In this document: piece by piece, positions 53,399 through 62,800 of the stretch | Layout of the letters: each line of letters starts with the position of its first letter | How positions within the stretch are numbered: the stretch's first letter is position 1 | NCBI GenBank assembly: GCA_942492115.1 | Contig: CALODL010000002.1 | Span: forward strand, 62,001-126,000 | From: CALODL01 sp942492115 | GTDB taxonomy: Bacteria > Planctomycetota > Phycisphaerae > UBA1845 > CAIVHJ01 | Direction of reading: 5' to 3' | DNA: 64,000 nt | Made by a program: the position numbers and the translations under genes | Notes under the pieces: model-generated | Databases searched by the model: none | The model's input: the letters and a program-made list of their open reading frames with translations, nothing else | Told to the model about the DNA's origin: nothing

Positions 53399-54007
53399 TC
53401 ACGCTTCGTTCGTGACCTCCAGGGTTTCCGCATGGCCAGTGTCGTGGGCCTTGGCGAACGCCTTGACCGCGGCGTGCAGTCGGCTCTTGATCGTTCCCAG
53501 GGGAATATCGAGGATGTCTGCCATGTCGCGGTACGCGAACCCGTGGTAATAGGCCAGGATCAGAACCTCGCGCAAATGCTCAGGCATATGGCCCACCAGA
53601 GCCCGGACCCGAGCAGAACGTTCTTCTATTTCCATATCGATCGTGGGACGTTGTTCGGGGCCTGACAACAGCTCTCCGAACGACCGCGCATCGTCATCAC
53701 CTGTTGCAGTGGTGTGGTCAAGCGATGTTTCACGTTGGCGCTGGCGGACCCGCAGGGCGTCGCGGGCCTTGTTGACTGCGATCGTGAAGACCCATGGGCG
53801 AAATCGTCGGCTGGGATCGAAGCGGGTCGCTGACACATGGACCTGCAGAAACGTTTCCTGCACGACATCTTCTGCGGCGGCTGAGCTGCCGACCATGCGA
53901 TACACGCAGTGAAACAGTTCCTGGCTGTAGCGCCGAACCAGCAATTCGAACTGGTCGCGTCGGCCGGCGGTATATCCGGATAGCAGTTGTTCGTCAGTTG
54001 GAGACAT
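53399..54007 (-). CDS. ECF sigma factor
   Basis: A 202-residue sigma factor from ATG 54007 (the upstream in-frame ATG at 54088 gives no better match). Region 2 has AEDVVQETFLQVHVSATRFDP and FRPWVFTIAVNKARDALR; region 4 has LPEHLREV-like sequence MPEHLREVLILAYYHGFAYRDMADILDIPLGTIKSRLHAAVKAF. It heads a two-gene unit with the pseudopilin-like anti-sigma protein. Confidence 0.92.
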   Translation of the reverse strand: MSPTDEQLLSGYTAGRRDQFELLVRRYSQELFHCVYRMVGSSAAAEDVVQETFLQVHVSATRFDPSRRFRPWVFTIAVNKARDALRVRQRQRETSLDHTTATGDDDARSFGELLSGPEQRPTIDMEIEERSARVRALVGHMPEHLREVLILAYYHGFAYRDMADILDIPLGTIKSRLHAAVKAFAKAHDTGHAETLEVTNEA

Positions 54008-54136
54008 CACGTTCAAGATACCCTTTGTACGGTGGTCAGGGGCAGGCTGTTCTATTGTAGCGGAATCACACTGCCTCGGGAGGGGCAAAAGCGTTTTGTG
54101 GCGGATCCTAACCTCTAATCATTGAAGAGGTTACGC

Positions 54137-54931
54137 TCACAGGCCCAGCCCGCGTGACAGCTGCCGCGCGGCAGCTACGAGCAAGAAACAGCCAAAAGCG
54201 ATGCGTAGTCGTTCGGTCGACATCGTGAGGGTCGTTCGGCTGCCGATGAGGCTTCCGATCATGACCGTCGGGATCAGCATGGCCGCCAGCATGAGTGGTT
54301 CGGTGGCCAGTTGGGGGTCGAGCTGCGCCCAGCGGTAGTTCTTCCAGGCGGCGCCGACGAGGCTCAAGCCGGCAATGAGCATGGCCGAGTTGGCGATCGA
54401 GGTCTTGAGCGGCAATCTCAGAATAAGCTGCTGCAAAGGGACGGCGATGATCCCGCCCCCGACCCCCAGCAGTCCCGAAACAAAACCCGTGGGCAATCCA
54501 ACGGCGAGGCCACCGCGCCATGATGGATCGGTCGAGGTGCCGTCTTCGTTCCGTTGTCGATGGCGGCGGGTGAGTGTATTGACGGCGACTCCGGCAATGA
54601 AGAGGCCGAACAGCACGGTCAGATTATGCTGGCGTTGACCGCTGAAGATCGGCAGCTCGCTGACGAGCACACCTGCAAAGACGCCGGCGACAGCGCCGGG
54701 CAGCGCGCCCCCCACGACGCCGTTCATGACGAGTCCACCGCCCGCATAACGCCATGCTGCGGGCAGTGCCACGAAGAAGTTAACGACCATCGCCGCGGAT
54801 TGATGGAGATGCTGGCGCGGACCGTATAGCTCGTTGAGTAATGGAATCAGCAGCACACTCCCGCCGATTCCGAACATGGCGCCGACAATGCCGGTCGCCA
54901 ACCCTCCAAGCAATATGAACACAACCTGCAT
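54137..54931 (-). CDS. TauE/SafE family permease
   Basis: A 264-residue protein with eight or so transmembrane helices. Family hallmarks are FILLGGLATGIVGAMFGIGGSVLLIPLLNELY in the first half and its internal repeat GLLGVGGGIIAVPLQQLIL in the second half. Members export sulfite, sulfoacetate or similar anions. It stands alone with no sulfur gene nearby. Confidence 0.92.
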   Translation of the reverse strand: MQVVFILLGGLATGIVGAMFGIGGSVLLIPLLNELYGPRQHLHQSAAMVVNFFVALPAAWRYAGGGLVMNGVVGGALPGAVAGVFAGVLVSELPIFSGQRQHNLTVLFGLFIAGVAVNTLTRRHRQRNEDGTSTDPSWRGGLAVGLPTGFVSGLLGVGGGIIAVPLQQLILRLPLKTSIANSAMLIAGLSLVGAAWKNYRWAQLDPQLATEPLMLAAMLIPTVMIGSLIGSRTTLTMSTERLRIAFGCFLLVAAARQLSRGLGL

Positions 54932-55057
54932 TGGGGACGGATTGTAGTGCTCTCGACGCCGCGGACCAAGCCGTCACATTGCGAATGTTAACTGTGCCAG
55001 GGCCGCGCGAGCGGCCGCAATGGTGCGCAGTTGTTCCGCCGCCGGCAGGTCGTCCGT

Positions 55058-55465
55058 TCAACCGAGTGTACCTGGAACCAGGGGCGGCACGACGCGGTAG
55101 GCGACGATGTTGAGGTACTGCTCACAGCACTGCATCCAATGGATCGAGACGATGAGGTAGACGGCCGTCACCATCCAGGCCATGCATTCGACCAGGCAGC
55201 GGCGACGGTAGTGCAGCAGCACCAGACTGCCAAAGCCCACCAGGCCGATCTTGAAGGAAATGACGATGACCGGCCCCAGCGCCAGCGCCGCATGGGCGAC
55301 AGGATTCGCTTCAGTCAGCAGGCCCTGTTCGTGCGCATGCAATGTGAGCACGAGATCGAAGCCGTTCATGAGCCACACGGCGGCCATGAGTAACCACACA
55401 CGGCGGGGGCGTGCGGCCGCATAGCGCGTGGCCAAGGGGGGCAGCGGTGTCGAGAGAGCAGTCAT
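55058..55465 (-). CDS. DUF5658-like small membrane protein
   Basis: A 135-residue protein; ATG 55465 has GGAG six bases upstream. Three hydrophobic segments are present; the N-terminal one includes MNGFDLVLTLHAHEQG and the LTEANPVAHAAL loop, which match the DUF5658 pattern NxxDLxxT...E.NP. Function unknown, probably membrane structural. Confidence 0.7.
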   Translation of the reverse strand: MTALSTPLPPLATRYAAARPRRVWLLMAAVWLMNGFDLVLTLHAHEQGLLTEANPVAHAALALGPVIVISFKIGLVGFGSLVLLHYRRRCLVECMAWMVTAVYLIVSIHWMQCCEQYLNIVAYRVVPPLVPGTLG

Positions 55466-56146
55466 AGGCGTCTCCGCATCAGCGTTATCGACCGTCAACC
55501 TGCCAGACGTTGGTAAGTGGGGGTCGCATCAGCGTGTTGTCCGGAGATGAGGACGGTGCGGGGCGTGAGCAGCGCAATACAAATTCCAAAGAGGGTCAAT
55601 ATCGGAACATCGTCGCGGGCATCGGTGTGTTCCGACAGTGCGACCGCCGGGCGGGCAGGCAAATAAGAGGTTCAACGACGTTCGTGGCCATTTATCACGC
55701 ACTTGGAAACCTGCCCCACCAAGACTCGACCATAGATTCTGCTGAGGAGGCATAAAAAAGGCCGCACTGGGGATGCGACCTTGGATGGGGAGGCAGCTTC
55801 GGGCAGTACTGGGGATACCGATCCGAAGCCTCTGAAGATAATGTGGAGCGCGCCATTGGACGCGCCAAAGAGCAACGTATCGAAGTCGTGCGGAACGGTT
55901 CGGGAAAACAGACCAACATCACCGATGACTCGTGTCACGTGGTGAGATTCAGTTGTTCATTCTCCCGGTCATGTAAGAGATGGCGACCCATGACCGCTGA
56001 CGTCGATATGGAACTCTGCTGATCGTACTGGATGAACCCATCCGATCAAGTACTACGCTAGCACAATGTCGCGTCATCCGCAATAGTTTTTGCCTTGTTT
56101 TTCAGGTCAAAATATGAATCGTGCACGGCTGCTGGCGGTTGCGCAA
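55466..56146. other. Gene-poor region with a possible small RNA on the minus strand
   Basis: No convincing protein gene is seen. On the minus strand a transcript could run from about 56100 to the terminator at 55782-55754. It would hold a GGATG/CATCC hairpin near 56041, a 7-bp arm pair (GCTTCGG/CCGAAGC, about 55797-55832), and the terminator. An ORF across 55672-55938 runs through the terminator hairpin, so I doubt it is a protein gene. Confidence 0.4.
55754..55782 (-). terminator. Rho-independent terminator (minus strand) with no obvious gene
   Basis: AAGGTCGCA and TGCGGCCTT pair (9 bp, one wobble) around a 7-base loop and are followed by a run of Ts on the minus strand. The nearest gene end on that strand is at 56344, which has its own terminator at 56148-56177. 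Confidence 0.75.
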
Positions 56147-56147
56147 G

Positions 56148-56177
56148 AAAAAGGGACCGTCCCTCCGGGCGGTCCCT
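56148..56177 (-). terminator. Rho-independent terminator for the 56344 gene
   Basis: AGGGACCG and CGGTCCCT pair exactly around a 10-base loop, and five Ts follow on the minus strand. Confidence 0.88.
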
Positions 56178-56297
56178 GAACGAGCTCTAGAGAAGGCAAG
56201 ACATGCCCGTACCCCATGTGGTGCTCTGTTCACCACGAGGAGGGCACGTCCGGTCTGCATTCCACGTTCGTGAGCAAGTCCTGGATAAGTGATACAA

Positions 56298-56330
56298 GGC
56301 GGCGGCCGGCCACAAGGGCCGACCGCCGCC
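56298..56330 (-). other. Strong GC hairpin just after the stop of the 56344 gene
   Basis: GGCGGCGG and CCGCCGCC pair, with an inner GGCC stem. It has no T-run, so it may be an mRNA stability or processing element. The paralogous gene upstream has a similar hairpin at 59818-59848. Confidence 0.6.
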
Positions 56331-56343
56331 GCTTCGCAACTGA

Positions 56344-59300
56344 CTAACGTGAGACCCGACGAACCGGATCGACGGAGATCTTGGCCGGCGTCGTGCCGGT
56401 GATCTGGATCTTCGCATGGTTCGGGGTCGGGAACACGAACGTGCGCTGGGTCGCGTCACTGTTGTCATGCAACATGTCGACAACGAACGTCCCTGCCGCG
56501 TCACGGCTGACACGATAGGTGAACGTGGCCAGGTAGGCCGACTTGCGTGTTTCCACGCCCGCCGAGTCCATACCGACAACGACCTGAGCCTTGTCCGTGT
56601 TGAACGCCTGCCACTCGGCCGGGATGGCCAGGTCACGACGCTCTTCAACAGAGATGTCGACCAGTTCGAGCTGGCCACGATCTCCGCCAGCCGGCACGAC
56701 ATGCAGCTGGTAGCCGCGGAGGTCGCTGATCGGCTCGTCGAAGTACACTTCGACGGAGACCAGATCGCCCGGTTTGACACGCGTGGTGGTGGCCACCAGG
56801 CTTGCCGACGTCGAATCGACGACGTCGATGACCGGCGCAAACTCCGGTGACGGCGCGCCACCGCATGGACAGGCTCCGTCACCGCCGAAGCAGTTCAGGG
56901 CGGCGAAGGCGTCGTTGCCATCGCACACGCCGTCCAGGACGCATGAACCAAACGCGCCGCCGGCGTCGACGTTGACGGCGACAGGCGGGGCATCCTCGCA
57001 CGGATCGCCGGGCCAGCTGGCACCGAAGCAACCGAGGGCGAGGAAGCGGTCGTTACCGTCGCACGTGCCGTCGTTGGCGCAGGCACCGAAAGAGCCGCCC
57101 ATGTCGGACTGGCCGACGCCACGCGGAGTTTCGATGCACACGCCGGCTTCACAGGCATAGTGCAGGCAGACATCGTCGCGGAAGCCGTCGTTGTCGGTGT
57201 CACCGCAGTCGGCGACCGTCGTGCACGGTGAAGCCGTGCCGAGACAGATCGTCGGGCTGCCGGTGTCTTCGTCACCGATGAGCCATGCATCGGCCGTGGT
57301 CTGGGCGTAGACGTCGGTCGATGCCGTGGACGAGCCCTCGGTGACCCACGTGAAGGTACAGGGGTTATCCTGCAGGCAGCCCGTGCATGAACCGGCCTCG
57401 CACAGCGTGCCTTCAGCGCAACCGGCTGTGATACAGTCAGCTGCCATTGTGCAGGAGAACTCATCCGGCGTACCGTCGTTGCGGACCACGACCCAGAAAT
57501 CACCCGCGGCGAAGTTGACCGTCTCGGGCAGTTGCGTCGAGAAGGAGTACTCGATGCCGGCGAAGTTCTCGGTCCCGATATCGATTCTCGGCACCTCACC
57601 GACGTTGTATTCCGAAATCAGCGCGCCTGGGAGGTCGGCCGTGAGGTAAGCCGTGCAATCCGAATCGCTCTCGCAACCAATGGAGGTCGTGCAATCGGTG
57701 CAGCTGCAGACTTCATCAACGCCACAGGGCATTCCTCCGCCGTTGAGACACGTGGTCGTGCCTTCGCAGAGCGGGGTCGTGTCATAGAAGCTGATCGTGA
57801 AGTCTTCGTACTGGATATCCTCTTCGGCGCAACCTTCACCGGCAGCGAAATCGAAGTAGGTGCCCCAGAAGCAGACCTCGTTGATCTCCAGAGCATCATC
57901 GATGCTCATCTTCTTGGCCGTGTTGAACGCTTGAGCGTTGACCACCAGGCCCGTATTCAGGTCAGTGGCCTGGCATGCCGGGTCGTCGAGAGTCTGGGTA
58001 TCCAGATTACACACGCTTTCAGTGAAACCGCATGGCTGCGCGAGATCATCGCACAGCGTTTCGGCGGTAAACTGGCCCACACACTCGTTGAACGGCACAT
58101 CGTCGATGCACACGCCGGTGACCGGTGTACAGCATGCACCCGTGGTGAGTTCACCACACACGTCAACGGTGTTGATGAACGATGTTCCGTTCATGCAGAA
58201 GGCAAAATCTTTCACCAGCGAGTCACCTGGGATGTAGCCGCCATTGGCTTCTTCGCCCTGAGCGCTCAATGAGTCGCCCAGATCACTGGCACTCCAACGC
58301 CAGCCGCAATTGCCGGCCGCGCCCTCAGAGTTGTTGGCGATCTCGATCCACAGGCATTCATCCGCGCCCTGTTCGACCACCTCCGGGAAGGTGAACGTGT
58401 ACAGGAACTCTTCGAACGTGTCACCGGCATCATAGGTCAGGGTCGTGCCGGTATAGGACTTGACCCACGACAAGCCATCAGCCGTCGTCCACGGGCCGTA
58501 CTTGGCCGTACCGGGCACGAGGCCACCGTTGTTGTCGTTCAGGATGGTCACGCGGAAGTCATCGGCGACGTCGCCGGGGCCGCAGTCACTGTTGCCCAGA
58601 TCGAACGCATGGTAGGTACCATACGCGCACACGCCGGTGATGTCATTGGCGACCCCACCGAGCGGCTTGAAGTTGTCCGATACGATGAAGCCCAGGGTGC
58701 TGGACAGGTCGGACGTGCTGCCGGACTCTACATTGCTCGCTGCGGTGTCAACGGCAATCTGGCAATACAGGGAGTCCTGATGGTTCGCACAGCTGGCGGT
58801 AGACGGCGAACACAGAATATCGTTCGTGCAATCGGCGTCAGCGCAATCGGCGTCCCCGTCACAGTCGTTGTCGATGCCATCGAAGCAATTCTGGCCCTCG
58901 ACCTCCGAGCCCGTCTGGCAAGCGGCGTCATCGCAGTCGGTGTTTCCGTCGCAGTCATTGTCGAGGCCATCGAAGCAGTTGCCGGTGGCTCCGCAGCCCA
59001 CGACATCAGGACCCTCGGCACCGACGAGGAATCCGCACTCAGCGCAGTCGCAGAGTTCATCGGGATAGCTGCACACGCCGTCGTCACACGCCGGGGTGTC
59101 GACCTGGCAGTCGATCAGCAGAGTTCCAGTGCCGAACTGCGTTTCGTCCCATCCGCCCAGGCGAATCAAGTACTCGTCACCCATGGTCACGGGCGTGTTG
59201 ATCTCGCTGGCAAACGGGCTGGGGTTGAGCGCCCCGCAATCGAGCGTACTGTCGTCGTTGCAATCGACGATGAGACCGGGGCAGGTCATGTCGCCGACAT

Positions 59301-59727
59301 CGTAAATGACCATGACGGTGTCGAAGTTGGTCTGGCCGCCAAGCTCATCACATGTCGTGAGCAGCAGGTTCCCCGTGCAGGTCGCGGTATACGACCACCA
59401 GATGTCCAGCGGTGCATCCGTTCCGCCGCCGGAGTACGACGGACAGTCGCCGGTGTCGAATCCGAGTCCGGCTGAGTCGGTTGCCCCCGTGTTGTCGTAG
59501 CAGTTCGGGCCGTCAAAGATCGGCGTGGCATCGTCACAGAGATCGTTGACGGGAGCGCCAAACGTTTGTCTGACGGCCTCGGGCGCTGCCTTCGGTCTCA
59601 GAGAAACGTTCTCCTCCGCCGTTCCGCTGACGCTCGCGGGTGGCGGTTTCTTGTCTTTTGCTTCTGCCGCACATACGGCAATGAGCCCAAAAATCATTGA
59701 GCCGGCAATAAGGTGTTTCAGTTGCAT
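56344..59727 (-). CDS. Giant secreted Cys-rich protein with PPC-like, MopE-like, EF/dockerin-like and cohesin-like modules
   Basis: A 1127-residue exported protein, start ATG 59727, signal peptide ending CAAEA (about 22). In order: a PPC-like beta domain (about 60-200, WWSYTATCTG and YLIRLGG); two MopE-type CFDGxDNDCDG motifs (about 240-290); several beta domains with Cys; a Cys-rich linker (830-870, DTDNDGFRDDVCLHYACEAG); a tandem of two EF/dockerin-like units (about 871-959, GACANDGTCDGNDRFLAL and SCVLDGVCDGNDAFAAL); and a cohesin-like C-terminal domain (about 960-1127, RVKPGDLVSVEVYFDEP and AGTFVVDML). It ends with PVRRVSR. The gene upstream encodes a near-identical C-terminal module. Binding or assembly role outside the cell is inferred. 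Confidence 0.85.
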   Translation of the reverse strand: MQLKHLIAGSMIFGLIAVCAAEAKDKKPPPASVSGTAEENVSLRPKAAPEAVRQTFGAPVNDLCDDATPIFDGPNCYDNTGATDSAGLGFDTGDCPSYSGGGTDAPLDIWWSYTATCTGNLLLTTCDELGGQTNFDTVMVIYDVGDMTCPGLIVDCNDDSTLDCGALNPSPFASEINTPVTMGDEYLIRLGGWDETQFGTGTLLIDCQVDTPACDDGVCSYPDELCDCAECGFLVGAEGPDVVGCGATGNCFDGLDNDCDGNTDCDDAACQTGSEVEGQNCFDGIDNDCDGDADCADADCTNDILCSPSTASCANHQDSLYCQIAVDTAASNVESGSTSDLSSTLGFIVSDNFKPLGGVANDITGVCAYGTYHAFDLGNSDCGPGDVADDFRVTILNDNNGGLVPGTAKYGPWTTADGLSWVKSYTGTTLTYDAGDTFEEFLYTFTFPEVVEQGADECLWIEIANNSEGAAGNCGWRWSASDLGDSLSAQGEEANGGYIPGDSLVKDFAFCMNGTSFINTVDVCGELTTGACCTPVTGVCIDDVPFNECVGQFTAETLCDDLAQPCGFTESVCNLDTQTLDDPACQATDLNTGLVVNAQAFNTAKKMSIDDALEINEVCFWGTYFDFAAGEGCAEEDIQYEDFTISFYDTTPLCEGTTTCLNGGGMPCGVDEVCSCTDCTTSIGCESDSDCTAYLTADLPGALISEYNVGEVPRIDIGTENFAGIEYSFSTQLPETVNFAAGDFWVVVRNDGTPDEFSCTMAADCITAGCAEGTLCEAGSCTGCLQDNPCTFTWVTEGSSTASTDVYAQTTADAWLIGDEDTGSPTICLGTASPCTTVADCGDTDNDGFRDDVCLHYACEAGVCIETPRGVGQSDMGGSFGACANDGTCDGNDRFLALGCFGASWPGDPCEDAPPVAVNVDAGGAFGSCVLDGVCDGNDAFAALNCFGGDGACPCGGAPSPEFAPVIDVVDSTSASLVATTTRVKPGDLVSVEVYFDEPISDLRGYQLHVVPAGGDRGQLELVDISVEERRDLAIPAEWQAFNTDKAQVVVGMDSAGVETRKSAYLATFTYRVSRDAAGTFVVDMLHDNSDATQRTFVFPTPNHAKIQITGTTPAKISVDPVRRVSR

Positions 59728-59817
59728 CGCTTCGAGCCTCCCTTTCTTAAGGATTCCCAGAAATAAGAACTGTGTCTTCCTAAACCCCCGTGCTATTTGC
59801 ACAGCAGGAAACGAAGT

Positions 59818-59848
59818 GGGGCGCCGACCGAGCCGTGATCGGCGCCCC
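59818..59848 (-). other. 10-bp hairpin between the two giant paralogous genes
   Basis: GGGGCGCCGA and TCGGCGCCCC pair exactly across an 11-base loop, 10 bases after the stop of the upstream gene. No T-run follows, so it may be a processing or stability element. Confidence 0.65.
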
Positions 59849-59858
59849 GCCTGACCTG

Positions 59859-62800
59859 TCAACGTGAGTGCCTCCGTACGCTCTGCACCTCGATCAACGC
59901 CGGGGTGGTGCCGGTTACGGCGACCTTGGCCAGGCGCGGAGTCGGGAACAGGAACGTTCGTTGGCGCGGGTCCGTGTCGTCGTGAAGCAGGTCGACGACG
60001 AAGGCGCCGGCTGCGTCGCGGCTGACGCGGTACGTAAATGTCGCCAGATAGCCCGAGCTGCGCGCGGCCACTCCGGCTGCGTCGCGTCCGGCCACCATCT
60101 GGCTGTTGTTCAAATTGAAGGCCTGCCACTCGGTGCTGACCGCTCGGTCCTTGCGCTGTTCGATCGCGATATCGACGAGATCGAGGTGTCCGCGTTGGCC
60201 GCCGGAGGCCTGGGCGTGCAGCTGATAGCCGCGAAGATCGCGGACTGCCTCGTCGAGGTACACGTCCACGCTCACCAGGTCGCCTGGATGGACGACACGG
60301 GTGGCGCTCTGCAGCGTCACCGCTGTCGAATCAATGATCTCGATACTCTCGGCGAATTCGGGTTGCGGGCCAGCCCCGCACGGGCAGGCCTCGTCTCCCG
60401 AGAAGCAGTTGAGTGCGGCGAAGGCATCGTTGCCGTCGCAAACACCATCGAGTTTGCAGGTGCCGAATGAACCGCCGGCATCGACATTGATGGCCGCAGG
60501 CGGCGCGGGTTCGCATGGATCACCGGCCCACGTACCGCCAAAGCAGTTGAGCGCCAGGAAGCGATCGTTGCCGTCGCAGGTGCCATCATTCTCGCATGCG
60601 CCAAACGAGCCACCCATATCGGATTGTCCGACACCACGCGGGGTCTCGACACATGCGTTGTCGACACACGCATAATGCAGGCAGACGTCGTCGCGGAAGC
60701 CATCGTTGTCTGCGTCACCACAGTCGGCCGCGGTCTTGCACGATGCAGAGCCACACTGAATCATCAGTTCGCCGAGACCGGTCGAGCCCTCGGTGAATCC
60801 GCCGACGCGAATGGTGTAGCAGTTGCCCTGGGTCACCGGGACGACGACCGTGCTGTGGAAGTTGGGCGTCGCACCGCACGGATTGTCGAGATCGTCGTCG
60901 TTGCAGCCCAGAACCGCGCCTTCGGGGCAGGGATCGATGCCGCAGCCTTCGTGGACGGAGATCTTGGAATCGTAATCGGCGGAGCCCCCGAGTTCTTCGC
61001 AGGTCGACACGATGAGGTCATCGGTGCACGTTGCCGTGTAGTTGAACCACACATCGTTGTGCACGATGTTGTCGGCGCCTTCGTCTGACGAGATGCAGTC
61101 GAACACGCCCTCGTAGTCGGGACCGTCGGTCGACGCCCCAATATTAAAGAAGTCTGTCGTGCCATCGAACACTTCTGTCGGTGCATCGCACTCGTCATTG
61201 CTCACTGGCGGGGCGCCGCACGAGTCGGGACTGATGAATCCAGTTGTGTTGAGGCACCACGCGAGGTCGTACTGGCTGCTGTCACCGGGGCCCCAGCCGT
61301 CGGGGACGCCATCACCGTTGTCATCCTCGGTGTCCTGTGAGCTGTAGTTGTCACCTTGTGGAGAGGTCTCCCAGGCCCAGACGCATTCATTGCTGGAACA
61401 CACGTCACAAATGCCCGGGGTGGTGCCGCCGCATGTCGAGTCAGGGCAACCGGCCGCCTGACAGTCGCCGTCCGTGGTGCACGGAACCTCGACCGTGGTG
61501 TCGTTGGTGATCGAGATCCAGTAGCACGTTCCGGCGTCGACATCGACATCGGGGTGCACAGCGGTGTATTCGACCTCGTTGAGCAGGCCGCCACCGATCT
61601 CCAGGCCGGTGACCGAGCGGGTGACTGACCCGACATTGAACGGCCCGGCGAACAGCGTGCCCGGCCCGAAGCCGCTGGGGTTGTCGTCGAGGTAGTAGGA
61701 AATGGTGAAATTGTCGGCAGTCGTGCCGGGCGTACAATCCGAGTCCGCCGCAAAATCGTTGTACGTGCCCCAGAAGCAGACTTCATTGATCGTGCTGGCG
61801 AGCGTGGTCAGGAAGTTGTCGGCCACGCTGAACGGTCCATTGGCCGGGTTGAAGTCACTGACCGCAGCCGACGTCAGATCGGTACCATTGGCCATCTGGT
61901 CCGGAGACTGGCACACCGTGCCGTCCTCGAAAGTACACACTGGTGTGATGGGCCCGCAGGCAGGGTCTGCACTGCAGTCGGGGTCCGCACAATCTACGAA
62001 CGTATCGCAATCGCCGTCGATGTTGTCCAGGCAGCTGTCTTCGATGCCGCCCACGTTGGTCGTCAGCGCGGCGTTGTAGATGCGCCCGCACACGGCCGCT
62101 CCGGTAGACGGATAGATGACGGCCGTGTAGGTCCCGACATCGAAGCAGCGGGTGACGCACCCCTCTTCGCAGGGCTGGGTCACTGCCAGCGCGGTATCGT
62201 CGTCCAGGAAGTCAGTGTTGTTGCATGCGCCGCTTTCGTCATCGATGAAGCCCAGAGTGATCGAGAACTCCGCCGTCGCACACCACTGCACCTGCGTCTC
62301 CGGCTGGGTGACCTCGAAATGGTACCAGTCCTCGTCGCGGCGGGGTTGCGGCGTATCACAGACGCCGGCCAGGACGTTGCCGCAGTCGCCTATCAGGCAG
62401 TCTTCATCGGCCGTGCACGTCAGCGCTTCAGCGACGAAGACCCCGGCCGTGCCACATATGGCGTCGCCGAAATTGAGGTTGGTCCACGCGGGGACGGCCG
62501 CGCTGCAGCCACCATTGGTCACATCGACGTAGTTCTGACCGCAATCCAACTCACCTTCGGGGATCGAGTCCATGGCACAGTCCAGGTCGCATGCCCCCGC
62601 ACAGCTGCACAGGGCCTGGCATGCGCCGGTGGCTTCATTGGCACACACATCGTCCCACTGGGTTTCACAGCAGAACGGGTCGAACGCGCACACGCAGGAA
62701 CAGCACGTCAGGTCATCGCAACCTGGGGTCACGGTTTCGTCGTCGCAACACGAACCCTGGGCGTTGGGCGGACAGTCGGCCGCGACGCACGGATCACTCT

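Noticed and set aside
55672..55938. 88-residue minus-strand ORF
   Set aside because: It runs straight through a strong terminator hairpin and has no ribosome site or domain.
58609..59475. 288-residue plus-strand ORF inside the giant secreted gene
   Set aside because: Antisense to the Cys-rich gene. Its apparently valine/alanine-rich product is a mirror of Asp/Cys codons.
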